Source: Choristoneura fumiferana (taxonomy: Eukaryota; Arthropoda; Insecta; Lepidoptera; Tortricidae). From it: a stretch of 64,000 bases of DNA. The translations under genes and the position numbers were made by a program. The DNA lies in assembly GCF_025370935.1 (NCBI RefSeq), contig NC_133481.1, positions 8,789,708-8,853,707 on the forward strand, given 5' to 3'. Below are positions 1-12,150 of this stretch, one piece after another. Below the pieces are notes generated by a model. The model saw only the letters and a program-made list of their open reading frames with translations. It had not been told where the DNA came from and did not search any database. The number at the start of each line of letters is the position of its first letter. The first letter of the stretch is position 1.

Positions 1-1253
1 CATTGCTTACGCAATTTTTTCTCTAATGCGAACAATTAATTATCTTTCCGGAGTTGTTAACGTGCTATTGTTGCACGAAGGAACATACATTTACATGAAA
101 ACTACTCGCGGAAAAGGGAAAAGGATTGGATTCGATTTCGATTTTTGAAAAAATAATTCACATTTAACGGTGACAACTGAGTAACATCAATGTCTGCGTG
201 ACAGATACCATAGACAAACCTAGACATTATGGGTTATCTTTTTAGGTAAAGGGATTCATCCCTTTACCACTATTAAAAAGGTCAAACAAAGGTTAAACAT
301 ATTTTTGGCTATATTTTCAAAAACCTTTATCGCTCGAGATGGTTTTCGAATCAGGGTACTTTGGTAAAATATGAACAATGTCAAATTAGACTCATCACTG
401 TTTAAAATATTAAAAATAAATTGTAAATTTAAAATGGTTTAAGGTAACCAATTTTCAGTTTATTGAATCAGGCGTTACTTTGCGGAGGTCCATATAAATG
501 AACTAAAACAATTACTTTGCTCACCCGCGACCTTAATCATGATAACTACGTTTATGCAAGATATGTGTGTTCATGCAGTTCCTCCACCTGCACACTGTAT
601 TAAGAACACAGACAAAGCATACAAACCTATCATCAGCACCACCACACTACACTGATGCGTTTCGAACTCAACCAGAACACATCTTCAGAGCAGCACAGCC
701 GTTCGCCGTGCTACGAGTACTATAGACACATTTTCAGTTCTAGGTAATGTTGCGTGCTTTTCTGATCAGAATTATAATCTAAACTAAGTAATTACATTAA
801 ATATGTCGGGCAACAGCAATTTGGCGGTTCGAATAGATTCCGTGTGATGACATACATAAATAACTGACTATTGCCTGTAAATCCCACAACTTTGTTTGCG
901 TCCCGCGGGAGTTTCGTACTTTCCTACGATATGTTTTTATGAAGTATACATATTAATTCACGACACGTGAAGTGAAGTTTTTCATACTAGCGATTGCCCG
1001 CGACTCCTTCTCCGAAGAATTTGTACCAAATTACATTACGAACGGTTGAAAAAACAAACTCGCATTCTCGCATTTGTAATAGGTATTAGTTAGGGTAGCT
1101 TGTTACCAACACTCGTCTCCGTCAAGAGCGTGCTCTCTCTGCCACTCGATTTTATATGAGTCCAAGTGGTACGCCATCTTTTCTTTTGGGCTGCTTCAAC
1201 TTAGTTGGCAGTCCTATGAAAGATTTCCTTTAAATATTTATTTAATCGAGATC

Positions 1254-1266
1254 ACCCCCCCCCCCC
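1254..1266. repeat. Poly-C run
   Basis: A run of 13 C (ATCACCCC...CCACAT), prone to sequencing error. Confidence 0.6.
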
Positions 1267-1808
1267 ACATACAAACAGAAAAATTAAGACAGTTTTCTTC
1301 TTCATTGTATTAGTATGAAATGGTCACTTTTTGTTTCATTTGAAATACGTACCTAGTTAAGTGTATGTTAGTTTATCTTCAGAAGAGAACATAATTCACA
1401 GTTGTTTATGTATGTCTCAAAACTTTATGCATGTCCAGTGAGCTCCTACTATAGGTAGAGTCATTTACGATGACGCGTGCCGTGGTTCTTATTACAATGT
1501 CATTAATGTCCAATTTTGTCAAAATCACGCCTCTTCGTGGATGGCACTAGGTATAAATACACGCTAGTTCAAACATTAAACTTTGAACATTGCTATTTAG
1601 TTTAGTTAGCTAGCAAGAACAATAAACTATTTCTACAAATGAAACCCCTTCACTTCAGTTTTTAGGTTAGGTTTTGTTTTGCGTAAAATACGAGCATTTG
1701 AATAGGTAATAGCTACGTGTAGTTCCCAATTTAACTTCCAAACCGACCAATAAGAGGTAAAGAGAGAAAATAAGACGCGTTAATTACATGGTAGCGCTTA
1801 CGAGTCGG

Positions 1809-1830
1809 TATTTGATAGCGCTATCAAATA
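1809..1830. repeat. Perfect 22-bp palindrome
   Basis: TATTTGATAGC followed directly by GCTATCAAATA. No wider inverted repeat surrounds it. Confidence 0.6.
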
Positions 1831-2620
1831 TCAAAATAATACCTTTCGATTCGTACTAAAACGGAAAGCAATAAAGTTCACAGGTGCTCAAATTTCATAC
1901 TAACCAGCTTATGTTGTCCGGTACTACCTAAGTCCGTTTTAACATGGGTCTCGGACGTAAATGAAAGTCAAGTTTCAATTTAGGTAAGTGATACTTAAGT
2001 TCCCTTGATGTGGAAAGCTCTCTTCATAGGCGTTTGAACATTTCAAAGGTTTGCCGAAATAAGCTGAAATAGACAAGAGCTCTCATAGGATCAGTTGGCG
2101 TCCAGCTGTCTGTACGTCAGGACCTTTTTAGGCACGTCTAGAGGTAAATGGGTAGGTCTATTACTTTGTACGAGGGAGGTTTCCAAAGTTTGTCAGAAAT
2201 ATTTTAGCAAATAGTTGTGTCAGTCTGATTAAAGTTTGTAAAAAAATCATAGGAATTTTTGATTTAGGCGTGATCACGCCTTTGACGCTGAATACCGACC
2301 AATGAAATTGTAAACACACCACAATTGCAAATACACCTACTTGATTAATTTTAATACACAGTGTATAATTTCGTAAATCATATGAGGGAATTCAGTACCA
2401 AAAAACCTGGTATGTAGGAGACGAGTTGACGAGTTTAATGTGCCTCAGGCTCAGAATCTGGATGTGGCAGCAATCACAGCAAGTATTTGTAAAATTTTGG
2501 TAGTATTCTCTGTCAATATTATGTACTTACGAGTACATGTGACAAACAATATTCAATGCCCTTAAATACCCTGTGTCAATCTAAGTCACTTAAGTTTAAG
2601 AGTACATACTTAAAGGTAAG

Positions 2621-3007
2621 TCTATGTATATAAAACAAAGTCGTGTTAGTTACACCATTTATACATCAAGAACCGCTGGACCAATTTTTATGATTTTTGT
2701 GTATAATAAGTATTAAAAACATTGGAGAATTGACGAAAAAATAAAATAAAAGAAAAAACATTTTCCCATACAAAATGTTCATGGGTTCCGTCATCCCCTC
2801 CCCACACACTACAATAAGTTAGTTATTTTATATTTGCCCAGAAAAATATTCACTTAAAATAATTGATATGGCAAAACAACTTTGGTTGATGGTTTGGAAA
2901 ATTTGGACCCGCTAGGATGGTGCTGTTGTTTTGTTTGTATGTTATCATTATCATAATTTTAATGTAGTATTTTTTCGAGTAGAAGAACGTCTGCCGGGTC
3001 CGCTAGT
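2621..3007 (+). mobile_element. Non-autonomous Helitron-like element
   Basis: Starts TCTATGTATATAAAACAAAG followed by TCGTGTTAGTTACACC and ends CCGGGTCCGCTAGT. Helitrons begin TC and end CTRR(T), and this 5' end is typical for lepidopteran copies. It has no TIRs. Confidence 0.6.
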
Positions 3008-3683
3008 TATTTATAAGCATACACAAAGCTAACGCCATTTCCATTTTCACACCTTTACATTTTTAAGAAGCTTTTTTCTCATAAGCTCGAAGCAAAAGTT
3101 ATGGTATAGCTGATAACATGGTGCGACAAGCTTTGAATGCGGGGAAACTGGGTGGCTGTTCATATCTTGATAGTAACAAGGAAGGAATTTACCATCAATC
3201 TTGCGTTTTCTGCTCTCACCCAACCCAACCCTCACAATGTATAGCAAACATCCATAAAAGAAACTTCAAAATCCTTCGTTTAAGGGTTGTTAGTATTGTC
3301 AATAAAACTTGGTCAATCCGTACTCGTCTTTATAACTTTTGCTCTCGTATTTATTCTCTTTATTTTAAAACTATTCATTCACCTCTTAAGTTAGCACGTC
3401 GTATGTGGTATTTAAAGTACGTCATTAAATAGTATTTACTATTACACGATGCGCACTACATTTTTTTACTTAGTTTTTGCTAAGATAGAAACATGAAAAG
3501 AAGCAATTTAAAGAAAAAGTTCAATTTGTCTACGATGCCAATGTATGTTAGGTAAACATGCTCTGCTTATTACTAATCTCACGAGCTATTCCAAAGAAGC
3601 TACTGAACTACCAACTGTGTGATGTTAATCTAAATATACTGAATATTATTATTTATTATCTAAACTTGTTTACTATTTATAAA
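3008..3683. other. Unrecognised; 104-codon frame probably chance
   Basis: An open frame at 3118-3432 (+) has no recognisable motif and Cys/Ser/Arg-rich chance-like composition. Nothing else is seen. Confidence 0.4.
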
Positions 3684-3882
3684 GAGATAAAGTTTGTGAG
3701 TTTGTGATCTTGTAGGGGTAATCTCTGGATGTACTGAACCTATTTTGAAGAAATTTGGTATAGGTAAAGATAGTTTGAGTCCCGGAGAACATAGGATAGT
3801 TTTTATCCCGGAAAATTGCTTAGTTCCCGCGGGATAGCGATAAATAAAGTCTATGCGAACAGAGTCGCGGGCAATAGCTAGT
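3684..3882 (+). mobile_element. Helitron-like repeat (CTAGT-ended)
   Basis: Contains GATAGTTTGAGTCCCGGAGA, TTCCCGCGGGATAGCGATAA and the end CGCGGGCAATAGCTAGT. Confidence 0.55.
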
Positions 3883-4666
3883 AATATTATAAAGTAAAAT
3901 CTACGTCGAGAAATCCCTAAATGAAGAAGCTATTTTTATTTAATAAATAAGAAAAACCATTGGAACGCGACAAATCAAAAATCAACTTCGAGCCAGGCAA
4001 CGACTTCCAAATTCTAAGTATAAATTTTCTCGTTAAAAATGTAAAGCAATCAAAGTTGAAGAATGGAAAAATATCACGAGCACTTTTAATCAAAGAATAT
4101 AAATTAAGTTGAGGCTTTGGTATCTTCGGTCATCCAATCAAGAAAGCGTTTATCCGCTATCCTTCAAGTTTGGAAGGAGATGGAAAATCGTCACCCGCTA
4201 CCGCCACAGATGGCTTTAAAGGCTTGAAAACAATCGTTATTAAGGATTAATAGCGTCTCCCTACTTTCCACATTTAGGGATGGCAGCTTATTGGGAAACA
4301 GCCAGATTATTCTAAAGAATTATATATTACTAGTGTCCACCCGTGACTGCGTAGACCATTACTAAATTCCCATGGAAATTCCCAAAAAATACATCGGGGA
4401 ATGCATTAACCTTGTATACAACACCCGTGCCAAAATTTGTGAGTCTAAACCCAGTGGTTGAAATTTCGAGATTAAACCTCTTGTCCGTAAGACCATCAGG
4501 ATAAAAAGTATAGCCTATGTGTTAGTCCAGATGACCTGCAGCTATCTAGGTACATACCAAATTTTATTCAAACCAACCATTGCAGCCATTCTAGCTGAAA
4601 CGAGTACTTAACAAACATACACGTGTAGTCACAAAATATTTCACAATTATAATACCTACCAGCTTT

Positions 4667-4858
4667 TTCCCGCGGCTTCGCGTGGAATTCGGATATCGCG
4701 GGGCTATTCTTCCGGGATAAAAAGTAGCCTACTTATGTCACTTTCTGGCACATAAACTAACTCTATGCCAGAAATCACGTCGATCCGTCGCTCCGTTTCG
4801 ACGTGAAAGACGGATAAACATACAAACACACTTTCGCATTTATAATATTAGTACCTAT
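4667..4858 (-). mobile_element. Helitron-like repeat, minus orientation
   Basis: Reverse orientation of the same kind: CAGCTTTTTCCCGCGGCTTC at the left and TTCGCATTTATAATATTAGT at the right. The interior is shared with 53443-53650. Confidence 0.55.
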
Positions 4859-5879
4859 GGATTTAATAGTATTTTTATAATTTTCACCCGGTGCTGTAGC
4901 TTAGTAGGTGAAACATTTACTTAAACACAGTAAGTACAGTAGGTACCTAACTAACTTTGACTGTACAAAAAAACCCTGATTATTAGGTACACTTTAACGA
5001 CTTCTCTTGTTATAATATTTGCCAGCTTGCCTATTTAAAATGTAATTTATCTTAACTTCTGTAATTGGAAAATTCCTCGTTTGCTCTCTCGGGGTTGTAC
5101 TAAATTTGACTATACTAATAAGTCGTTTTCTCTGAATTTTGCTTCTGCTTACGATTTTTTATCCATTTATAACTTTCTAATTGGTTCTTGTCTATTGCGT
5201 TCTGAAGATTAATGTGTAGATATCTTCTTTTAAATACGCTTATATTATATTAGGAGATAAGGTTGTCATAATTATTAGCTAGAGGCGGTTGAGTACGTTA
5301 ATAGTAGATTATTGTCGTGGCCTGGAAATAGGCAATTGGTGGCTGAGTATAAGAACTCGCAAACTCGTCCGTTTAACTGATACAAAGCTAGTAGGTAATT
5401 GCTATTCCAGCCGAGACTAATATAAATCTATTCAATGGTGAAGGAAAAAATCTCCAATAAAATGTATCATGCTTCTCGCCTTTTTGTCATTAAAAAAACA
5501 GCAGGTGTATTTTTCCACCAAAAACACCACAAGCTGTTTCAGATCCAATAAAAAAAGTCTGGAGCTCAAACAAAATAACTGATAGCAGCCGTTTGAGTTG
5601 GCTGTATACGACTTGTGCCAACATTTCCATGGCCGTTTTTGCTTTATAAAAAGTTTGAGACTCGACAATAATAAGTAAATTATTGTCGAGCTAGCGCGCC
5701 TGCAATCTTTTTAACTTTTTAATTTCTCGCTGACCTTAAACTATGCACTTAGCCTTCTGGAATAATGTAGACGTTTACGGCAGTTTTAGAGAAAAAAAAT
5801 TTTAGTAGGAGGCTTTCACTGTGTTTCATACGATTGACCTACATGCTGACAATAGCAATTTATAGACTTAAAAAATTAT
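4859..5879. other. No gene recognised
   Basis: AT-rich. Only the 5661-5690 hairpin stands out. Confidence 0.4.
5661..5690. repeat. Perfect 12-bp-stem hairpin
   Basis: CTCGACAATAAT - AAGTAA - ATTATTGTCGAG. No open frame or T-run gives it an obvious role. Confidence 0.6.
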
Positions 5880-6153
5880 CATCCCAGCCTACATACGTCC
5901 CACTGCTGAGCACAGGCCTCCTCTCAGAATGCTAGGGCTGGGGCCGTAGTTCTCACGCGGGCCCAGTGCGGATTGGGAACTTCACATACACCATTGAATT
6001 GCTTCGCAAGTTTGTGCAAGTTTCCACACGATGTTTCCCTTCACCGTAAAGCTCGTGGTAAATTTTCGAAAAACTCAGAAATGCGAACTGAGGTTTGAAC
6101 CCACGATCCTCTGCTTGAGAGGCGATAGGCCAAACCACCTAGGCCACCACGGC
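5880..6153 (-). mobile_element. tRNA-derived SINE, family 1, full length
   Basis: The minus strand begins with a tRNA-like head containing A-box-like GTGGCCTAGGTGGTTTGGCC and B-box-like GTGGGTTCAAAC. It continues through the conserved body (AAGCAATTCAATGGTG, GTTCCCAATCCGCACTGGGC) and ends CGTATGTAGGCTGGGAT. Confidence 0.75.
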
Positions 6154-6904
6154 TCTCGCCTTAAAAAAAATAAAAAATAAAGTGCAATTTTAATTACGAG
6201 TGCTAAGGGGAACGTATATGTAAAGAAAGACTGCTGGTTTTATGTATTGCAGTTTGCAGTCAAACTCTTGCTTTTAAACATGCTGAACAGAACATTAGGT
6301 AGGTAAGTACTTACTGAAAAATAGGAAGAAGTCAATAAGCAAGAAAGTAGGTTATTCATTATTATACAGGATTTAATTATTTAATAACACAATTTATGTT
6401 AAATCCAGATTAAATGTGGCAAAATCAGAAATAAAAGGATAGTAAGTAAGTATCTATTTGACTTTCTTTACAGATGTAGAATTTTTGACAGTAGGTAACT
6501 CTCCAAATAAGCGTTTTGCAGAGGGTGAAAAAACAATGCATTACAAAGATCAGTTCTATTTTTATTGGATGAAGTTTAAATTGTTGAGTATTGGCGAGGC
6601 ACGTGAAAGTTGAGCAAGTTGCAACAAGTTGCGAGCGAGTCGCGTGCCAAGCGAAGCTTAATGCTAATGAAAGGAACTTGGTGACTGTAAAATATTAGAG
6701 AGGATTAGATGAGACACTCATATTATTAGAGAAGAGACTGCAATTTTTTTACCTAAATAAACTTCAAAAGATCATAAAATTGAGTAGCCACTATTATGTC
6801 CATCATTGGTATCTACCTATCGGCTTTTGTTGCCTAGCAGGCAATATTATGTGTGAGTATATTTTCACAGTAGGTAACTGCGTAACTAAACTAGATATTA
6901 GATT

Positions 6905-7182
6905 ACAGGGTGGAAAGTTGAGATGGGGGCATCAAGGGCAGCTACTAGATCCCTTGCTACTACGCGAAAATGGTCTCGGAGTGTTTTAATTCTTTATAGA
7001 AATGGGACCGATTGGCATTAAAAAAAATTCAAATCTGTTGATTTTTTTGCTGACTATACATTTTATCAAAAATCTGTGAATATCACTCCAAAAGTTAGTA
7101 AAGGTCTCCTAAGAGCATTTTCGCGTAGCAGCAAGGGATCTAGTAGCTGCCCTTGCTGCTCCATCTAAACTTTCCACTCTGT
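6905..7182. repeat. Large inverted repeat with ~68-bp arms
   Basis: Arms 6905-6972 and about 7115-7182 are about 90% complementary; both contain GGGCAGCTACTAGATCCCTT in one or the other direction. The spacer is ~140 bp. There is no obvious TSD. The right arm forms the end of the 108-codon frame at 7109-7435. Confidence 0.7.
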
Positions 7183-7435
7183 ATGCGCAAATTTTGCTCA
7201 TAACATTGATGAGCCTACAGAACTCATGACGACGATCTTCGACATCAGCCAAATGCTTGAGCATTCGCCGGTTTTTTTTAATAACGCTGGGTTCGTGTTT
7301 TCTATGGCGGTATCTATGAATATCATTTTGAACATGGCTGTAATTTTTGCCAACAAATGACTCGGGATGAACACAAGTCAGTTTACTTAAGTGTTCTCCA
7401 ATTTCAAGTCGTTGGCATAGGTGTATATCAAACAC
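7109..7435 (-). pseudogene. 108-codon open frame, possible transposon-derived relic
   Basis: The frame reads through CVHPESFVGKNYSHVQNDIH, RYRHRKHEPSVIKKNRRML and KHLADVEDRRHEFCRLINVM before entering the inverted-repeat arm. It is charged and protein-like, unlike the Cys/Tyr/Ser-rich chance frames around it, but I do not recognise it. No promoter or splice context supports an active gene. Confidence 0.3.
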
Positions 7436-7587
7436 TCGCTCTGGTGATCGTATTTTAAGCCATTTTACGATAGGAGAACATAGGTTAAGCCCAATCTCTT
7501 ATTAGTAGAATTCTATCGATTGTTTGAATAGTCTTTGATATGAATGTCATAATAGAGTCTTCTACTTTGATGATTATTGGAGACCCA

Positions 7588-7800
7588 ATGGTTGAATAAG
7601 AATAAGAATAAGAAACATTTATTTAATAACTAACATAATCAATTAGGAAGTAACAAATATTCCAATAACTATCTAAGTACGTTTGCTATGAAAAAGGAAT
7701 CCACTCAGCATTTGTCAGGTCACGGAAGGTGACTCGACGCTGATATTATGTGGATCCTAGTTGGCATGCGATACAGAACTGCCCAAAGCGCCGCACAACG
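7588..7800 (-). repeat. LINE 3' tail-like repeat
   Basis: Plus strand starts GAATAAGAATAAGAATAAGA then AACATTTATTT, so the minus strand ends in an AAATAAATGTTTCTTATTC-type repeat tail seen on several insect non-LTR elements. The upstream body is not recognised. Confidence 0.45.
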
Positions 7801-8458
7801 CAGCCCTACTAAAAATAAAAATAAAAAGTAAAAAAGAAAACTCACAGATAGAAATGCTGTTGTAACACCCGCTACTGCCGAACGTCCTCAAATAGCATCA
7901 TACTTCAAGTTGACGAGTATATTATTTAGATGTCTAACACTGGGTCAAAGAGAAAAAAATTGTGCTGCAGCAATATTATTGGTTAACCGCAACTATGTCA
8001 AAACAAAATAGATTTCAGAACACTCCTGAACTGATTGAATCTTCGAATAACAATACTGATTGTTTTTTTTTCTTTACAATTACGCATTACTGCAAAGAAT
8101 TATAGAGTGGAAATACACCGTTTTAACTCGCTTTTGGTTTAAGCAGTTCCGAGTCATCTCAATATGAGATGATGATGATGAAAGACCGCAGCATTAAACT
8201 GTAGGTACAAGTTGGAAAACAAATTACAGTCGCCAACGTTCGCAGCGTTTGTCACATTTCAGTTGGTTTAGTGAATTTTGCGGCTTCAATTCGCAAAAGA
8301 CTGCGGAATTCCAACAAAACTTGGTATTCCCTTAACATAATTGAGCGAATAAGTCTTTGTTGGTACGAATGGGTTTTTACAGACCTTTATACGTGAATCA
8401 GGGTCAATAATTTTTTTCTTGTAGCTCGTTGCTATGGTTACGTCTTCTGAGGTACTTA

Positions 8459-8597
8459 TTAACGCATTCACTGCCACCAACGCACATATGCGTTTTTGGA
8501 ACTTCGCCCAGTGCCGCTGTCATAATTATTCATACATTTTGAACGCACACGTGCGTCGGTGGCACCAGTGGAAGTCAGGTGGCAGTGAATGCGTTAA
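8459..8597. mobile_element. TTAA-flanked MITE (piggyBac-type target)
   Basis: 139 bp. Perfect TIRs TTAACGCATTCACTGCCACC and GGTGGCAGTGAATGCGTTAA; TTAA at both outer edges. Inner inverted motifs ACGCACATATGCGTT and AACGCACACGTGCGT. Confidence 0.75.
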
Positions 8598-8825
8598 AAG
8601 TACGATTTTATGGGGTGCAACACAAAAAGTTAGATGTTGTGACAGTTTTAAGGCAATTCCTTCATGACTCACCTAAGCATGCTAAACATTTTTCTAACCA
8701 AGTGTATCACTTATGTCTCCAGAGTTACGGGACAGAATAACAACACTAAAAAGTTAACTGACCCGTGTATTTTATTTTAATAATGTAAAATAAATAAAAT
8801 AAATAAATAATAATGTCCCAAAGAA

Positions 8826-9205
8826 GGTTAGTTCCAATGGAGTGCCGAAAAAAGTTTCTCGATGAGGGCTACGGTATAGATGTCGCTAGCGTCACTGCTT
8901 AAGTGGCTAACATAAGAAACAAACAAGCTGAGATATGAGGTGCATAGGGGAAATTCGTGTCTGTACTGTTGACTATCAGTGGTGTAGCGGTATAGCACGC
9001 GGTACGGAATACCGAGGACCTGGGTTCGATTCCCAGTGATGGTCTTTTTTTCTGGTTTTTCTGTGCATCTATATTTCAGTTTGTATTTTCAATTTAGGTT
9101 TTACGGGATGACCGTAAAAGTAAAAATTTGGAATTGAAATAAAAAATACAAAAAGATTCCAAAAAACCAATCTTAATTTGATTGCTTAGTAACGACATCT
9201 CTTGT
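8826..9205 (+). mobile_element. tRNA-derived SINE, family 2, copy 1
   Basis: Begins GGTTAGTTCCAATGGAGTGC, contains a 74-nt tRNA-like block at 8971-9044, then GTGCATCTATATTTCAGTTT. Near the end it has AAACCAATCTTAATTTGATT, whose reverse complement is found in the 60.5-kb copy. Confidence 0.6.
8971..9044 (+). other. tRNA-like block (probably SINE head, not a functional tRNA)
   Basis: GACTATC at the 5' end pairs with GATGGTC at the 3' end, with one G-T pair. The T arm CTGGG-TTCGATT-CCCAG is perfect, and a run of seven T follows as a Pol III terminator. The D arm is irregular and the anticodon loop (ACGGAAT) lacks the invariant U33. The same block recurs in truncated form next door and at 60.5 kb, so I read it as the promoter head of a SINE. 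Confidence 0.55.
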
Positions 9206-9215
9206 CCGGGTGAGC

Positions 9216-9341
9216 GGTTAGTTCCAATGGAGTGCCGAAAAAGGACGTGAATACCGAGGACCTGGGTTCGATTCCCAGTGATGGTCTTATTTTTCTAGTT
9301 TTTCTGTGCATCTATATTTCAGTTTGTATTTTCAATTTAAA
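9216..9341 (+). mobile_element. tRNA-derived SINE, family 2, copy 2 (internally deleted)
   Basis: Repeats the same start (GGTTAGTTCCAATGGAGTGC) directly after copy 1 but jumps to ATACCGAGGACCTGGGTTCG, so the front of the tRNA-like block is lost. It then continues GTGCATCTATATTTCAGTTT. Confidence 0.6.
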
Positions 9342-9865
9342 GACGGACTTGTTTCTCTATTATGATCTCAAAAACTGAACTAAAATACCTTTCTGGTACA
9401 CAAAATCATAAGTTTTCATTATATCCGCTGATACATGCACGGTAAGAGAATTTCCAATTTTATTTACTGGCCTCCCAGGCCTTCACATAAAACTCGCAGG
9501 CACATGGAGAGCTGACTCAATGAAAGTAGTGAAAGCGATCCACATGTCCCAAACGATTTGTTACGACCATGCACTTTTTCAGACAGATTAAAACAGTTTC
9601 AGTGATGTTATTTGCGTTATTTCGAAGATTATGATTATGACCAGAATTAATGGGTCTCAGATTTTGGTTTTTAAAATATTGTTGTTGCTATTATCAATTA
9701 AAATTGGATACTTTGTACATAGGTTTGGACGTTACAGTAAGGTCCAAAAAAAAAGGTTTTTTTTTATATAAATTATTCCGAAGCTAGGTATATACAGGTT
9801 GTATCTGACCACGGGGCTTTAAATTCAAGGTTCCATTCTACTACTACTTCCTGTATTAAAAATCA
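9342..9865. other. Nothing recognised
   Basis: Unique-looking AT-rich sequence between the SINE pair and a MITE. Confidence 0.4.
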
Positions 9866-10002
9866 TACACAGTCACCAGTCACCATATCTGACACAACAA
9901 GCATGCATAAATATCTGATACGACTCTATTTCTAGGGCCGGAAGGACGTGTCAGATATTTTTGCACGCCCTGCTGTGGCAGATATTAATGCTCGTGACTG
10001 TA
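9866..10002. mobile_element. TA-flanked MITE (Tc1/mariner-type)
   Basis: Ends TACACAGTCACCAG and CTCGTGACTGTA. Internal ATATCTGACAC-like motifs occur in both orientations: CATAAATATCTGATACG and CGTGTCAGATATTTTTGCA. Confidence 0.65.
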
Positions 10003-11060
10003 CAAAATTTTAGAAGTTATAAGCTTGTTTTAACTTTCACTTCAAACAAAGTTCATGTGGTGTGCAAAAAAATGTTGCATTTTATTAAATGCTCATCATA
10101 CTGCAAATAATAGTGAGTGTAGGTTTGTTTGTTAGTGTCACGCCTTCCCGTTAAAACGGCTGAATTGATTCGATGATTTATTATTGATGCCTGTAACAAC
10201 ACAAACTATTTTATGTCTCTATATTCTTAAGGGATCGGGAAAAATCTCGAACATGCACTGAAAGTATGACGGACCGAGCCCTGCGAATTACAATCGAGAC
10301 ATACGAAAAAAATATTGCTTAAAATTACCTCGCTATTTTGGTCTCTCCACTCATGAAGTCTACGTACTCGTGACCACATGCACCTTTCTTTAGACCATCA
10401 TCTTCCTTTCTTTATCGTCACGTTGTGCCATTGTCGGTCTTTATTTTACTTATAACAAAGAAAAACTGCACGGATTTCATAGACTGGATTTCCTCGCGGA
10501 TTAAATTTAAAAAATATCCAAGCTGGGTATCAGACAAAACTACTTAATAAAAACAATGTAATCTGCAAAATATAACACATTTTTGCTAGCTATGTTGAAC
10601 CAGACGCTAGTAATTACTTTTTAGATATCAACATTGTCTCCGTAGTTTATGTCCCTAGTGGGCGTCTGAAATAAAAGGACAAAATTACAGAAATAACTTT
10701 ATGATTACTTTGTTCGTTATGTTGTATGAGTATACGTTATTAAACCAGAACTATATTTAAGACAACCCTGAATACAATAAAAGTTTTGAAAGCTGTAATG
10801 GCGATTACTCCAGGCATAATAAGAATTTGTAAATTTTTGAGTAATACCATATATACTTCTCGTTTCATTCATTTGACGTAAAAACTGCCTATCGAGAATG
10901 ATACAAACATAACGATATAATATACAAGGTGTTACTTAAATATAAATGTATTAACTGAAAATCTGAAAGTAATTTGTTTAGAATTGAGAGTAGCATCGAT
11001 TACACTGTATTTTAGTCTCTTATTTTACTGCGTGCTGTCGAATAGTTAGAAATACATAAA
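10003..11060. other. Nothing recognised
   Basis: AT-rich, without open frames above chance or clear repeats. Confidence 0.4.
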
Positions 11061-11341
11061 ACATCATCATCACCATCATCCCAGCCTATATACGTCCCAC
11101 TGCAGGGCACAGGCCTCCTCTCAGAATGAGAGGGCTTGGGCAGTAGTTCCCACGCGGGCCCAGTGCGGATTGGGAACTTCATACACACCATTGAATTGCT
11201 TCGCAGGTTTGTGCAGGTTTCTTCACGATGTTTTCCTTCACCGTAAAGCTTGTGGTAAATTTCAAATGCGAGCCGGGGTTTGAACCCACGATCCTCTGCT
11301 TGAGAGACCATAGATAGGTCAAACCACTCGGCCACTACGGC
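11061..11341 (-). mobile_element. tRNA-derived SINE, family 1, full length
   Basis: Same family as 5880-6153, with tRNA-like head at 11270-11341 and a (GAT)n tail at 11061-11080. Confidence 0.75.
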
Positions 11342-11982
11342 ATAAAACATACGTCAAATGAATGTCTTAGCTAGGTTGCATATTATTATGTATTTAGTTA
11401 ATGTGATACTGACTTTTATTTAGTTATTTGAGATTTTCTGACTGACTGACAAGTACACAAATTTCCTGTGTTGAGTTAGAAATCCAGTAAAATTACAGAC
11501 TTAGCATATCGTGCTAATATTTGCTCTAATAGTTAGGTTTTTGTGCGTAAAAAAATTAAACTAACTTCATAAAAAATACAGCTAGGGTGTCTGAAATTTT
11601 CAGTTACTCAATTGACACCTTGTACACATATACCACACATATACCTTGAACTTATTTATTGCGTGGACAACATACGTATAAGTAGCGTATCGTCAAAAAG
11701 TAAGGTCGACGCGGCAAACTCTTTACAAGGAATATTTATGAGATGCCGTCCCTGAAAGATGGACTGCGAAATTGCGTGACCATAAACGAATTTGTCCAGT
11801 AATACCATAGTTTTATTCTTACAAAATAATGTGGTAGAAATTAGGGCACCCGTAAGTGCTGAATCGCATTTTCGATGTTAAGTATATTAATGTACTTACT
11901 CATATTCAGTACATTTCGAAAATTGGGTTACGATTTTACCTGATGCGTGTTTACGATCTACACCATTTATTGAAATCTATCT

Positions 11983-12085
11983 CCACTAATATTATAAATG
12001 CGAAAGTAACTCTGTACGTAACTCGGACCGGGATAGCGATAAACGAATTCTTAGCGTAGAAAGTCGCGGGCATAAGCAAGCATTA
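11983..12085 (+). mobile_element. Helitron-like repeat, internally deleted
   Basis: ACTAATATTATAAATGCGAA start joined after a short interior to GGGATAGCGATAAACGAATT and GTCGCGGGCATAAGC. Confidence 0.5.
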
Positions 12086-12150
12086 TATAAAGCTCTTTCT
12101 TTACCTTTATTGGGAGATCTTGTTAATACAGCAGTCACATTTTTTTAAGT

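Larger units (their letters stand above)
1..2620. other. No gene recognised
   Basis: AT-rich, no open frame above chance, no splice-bounded exon and no known repeat apart from the palindrome and poly-C run listed. Confidence 0.5.

Noticed and set aside
3118..3432. 104-codon plus-strand frame
   Set aside because: No recognisable motif, and an overlapping minus frame of similar quality; treated as chance.
8971..9044. Functional tRNA gene
   Set aside because: The acceptor and T arms pair, but the anticodon loop lacks U33, the D arm is poor, and the block recurs in other repeat copies. It fits a SINE head better.
11012..11350. 112-codon minus-strand frame
   Set aside because: Lies in a SINE; the same peptide pieces appear at 5953-6138 and 24092-24328 because the SINE is repeated.
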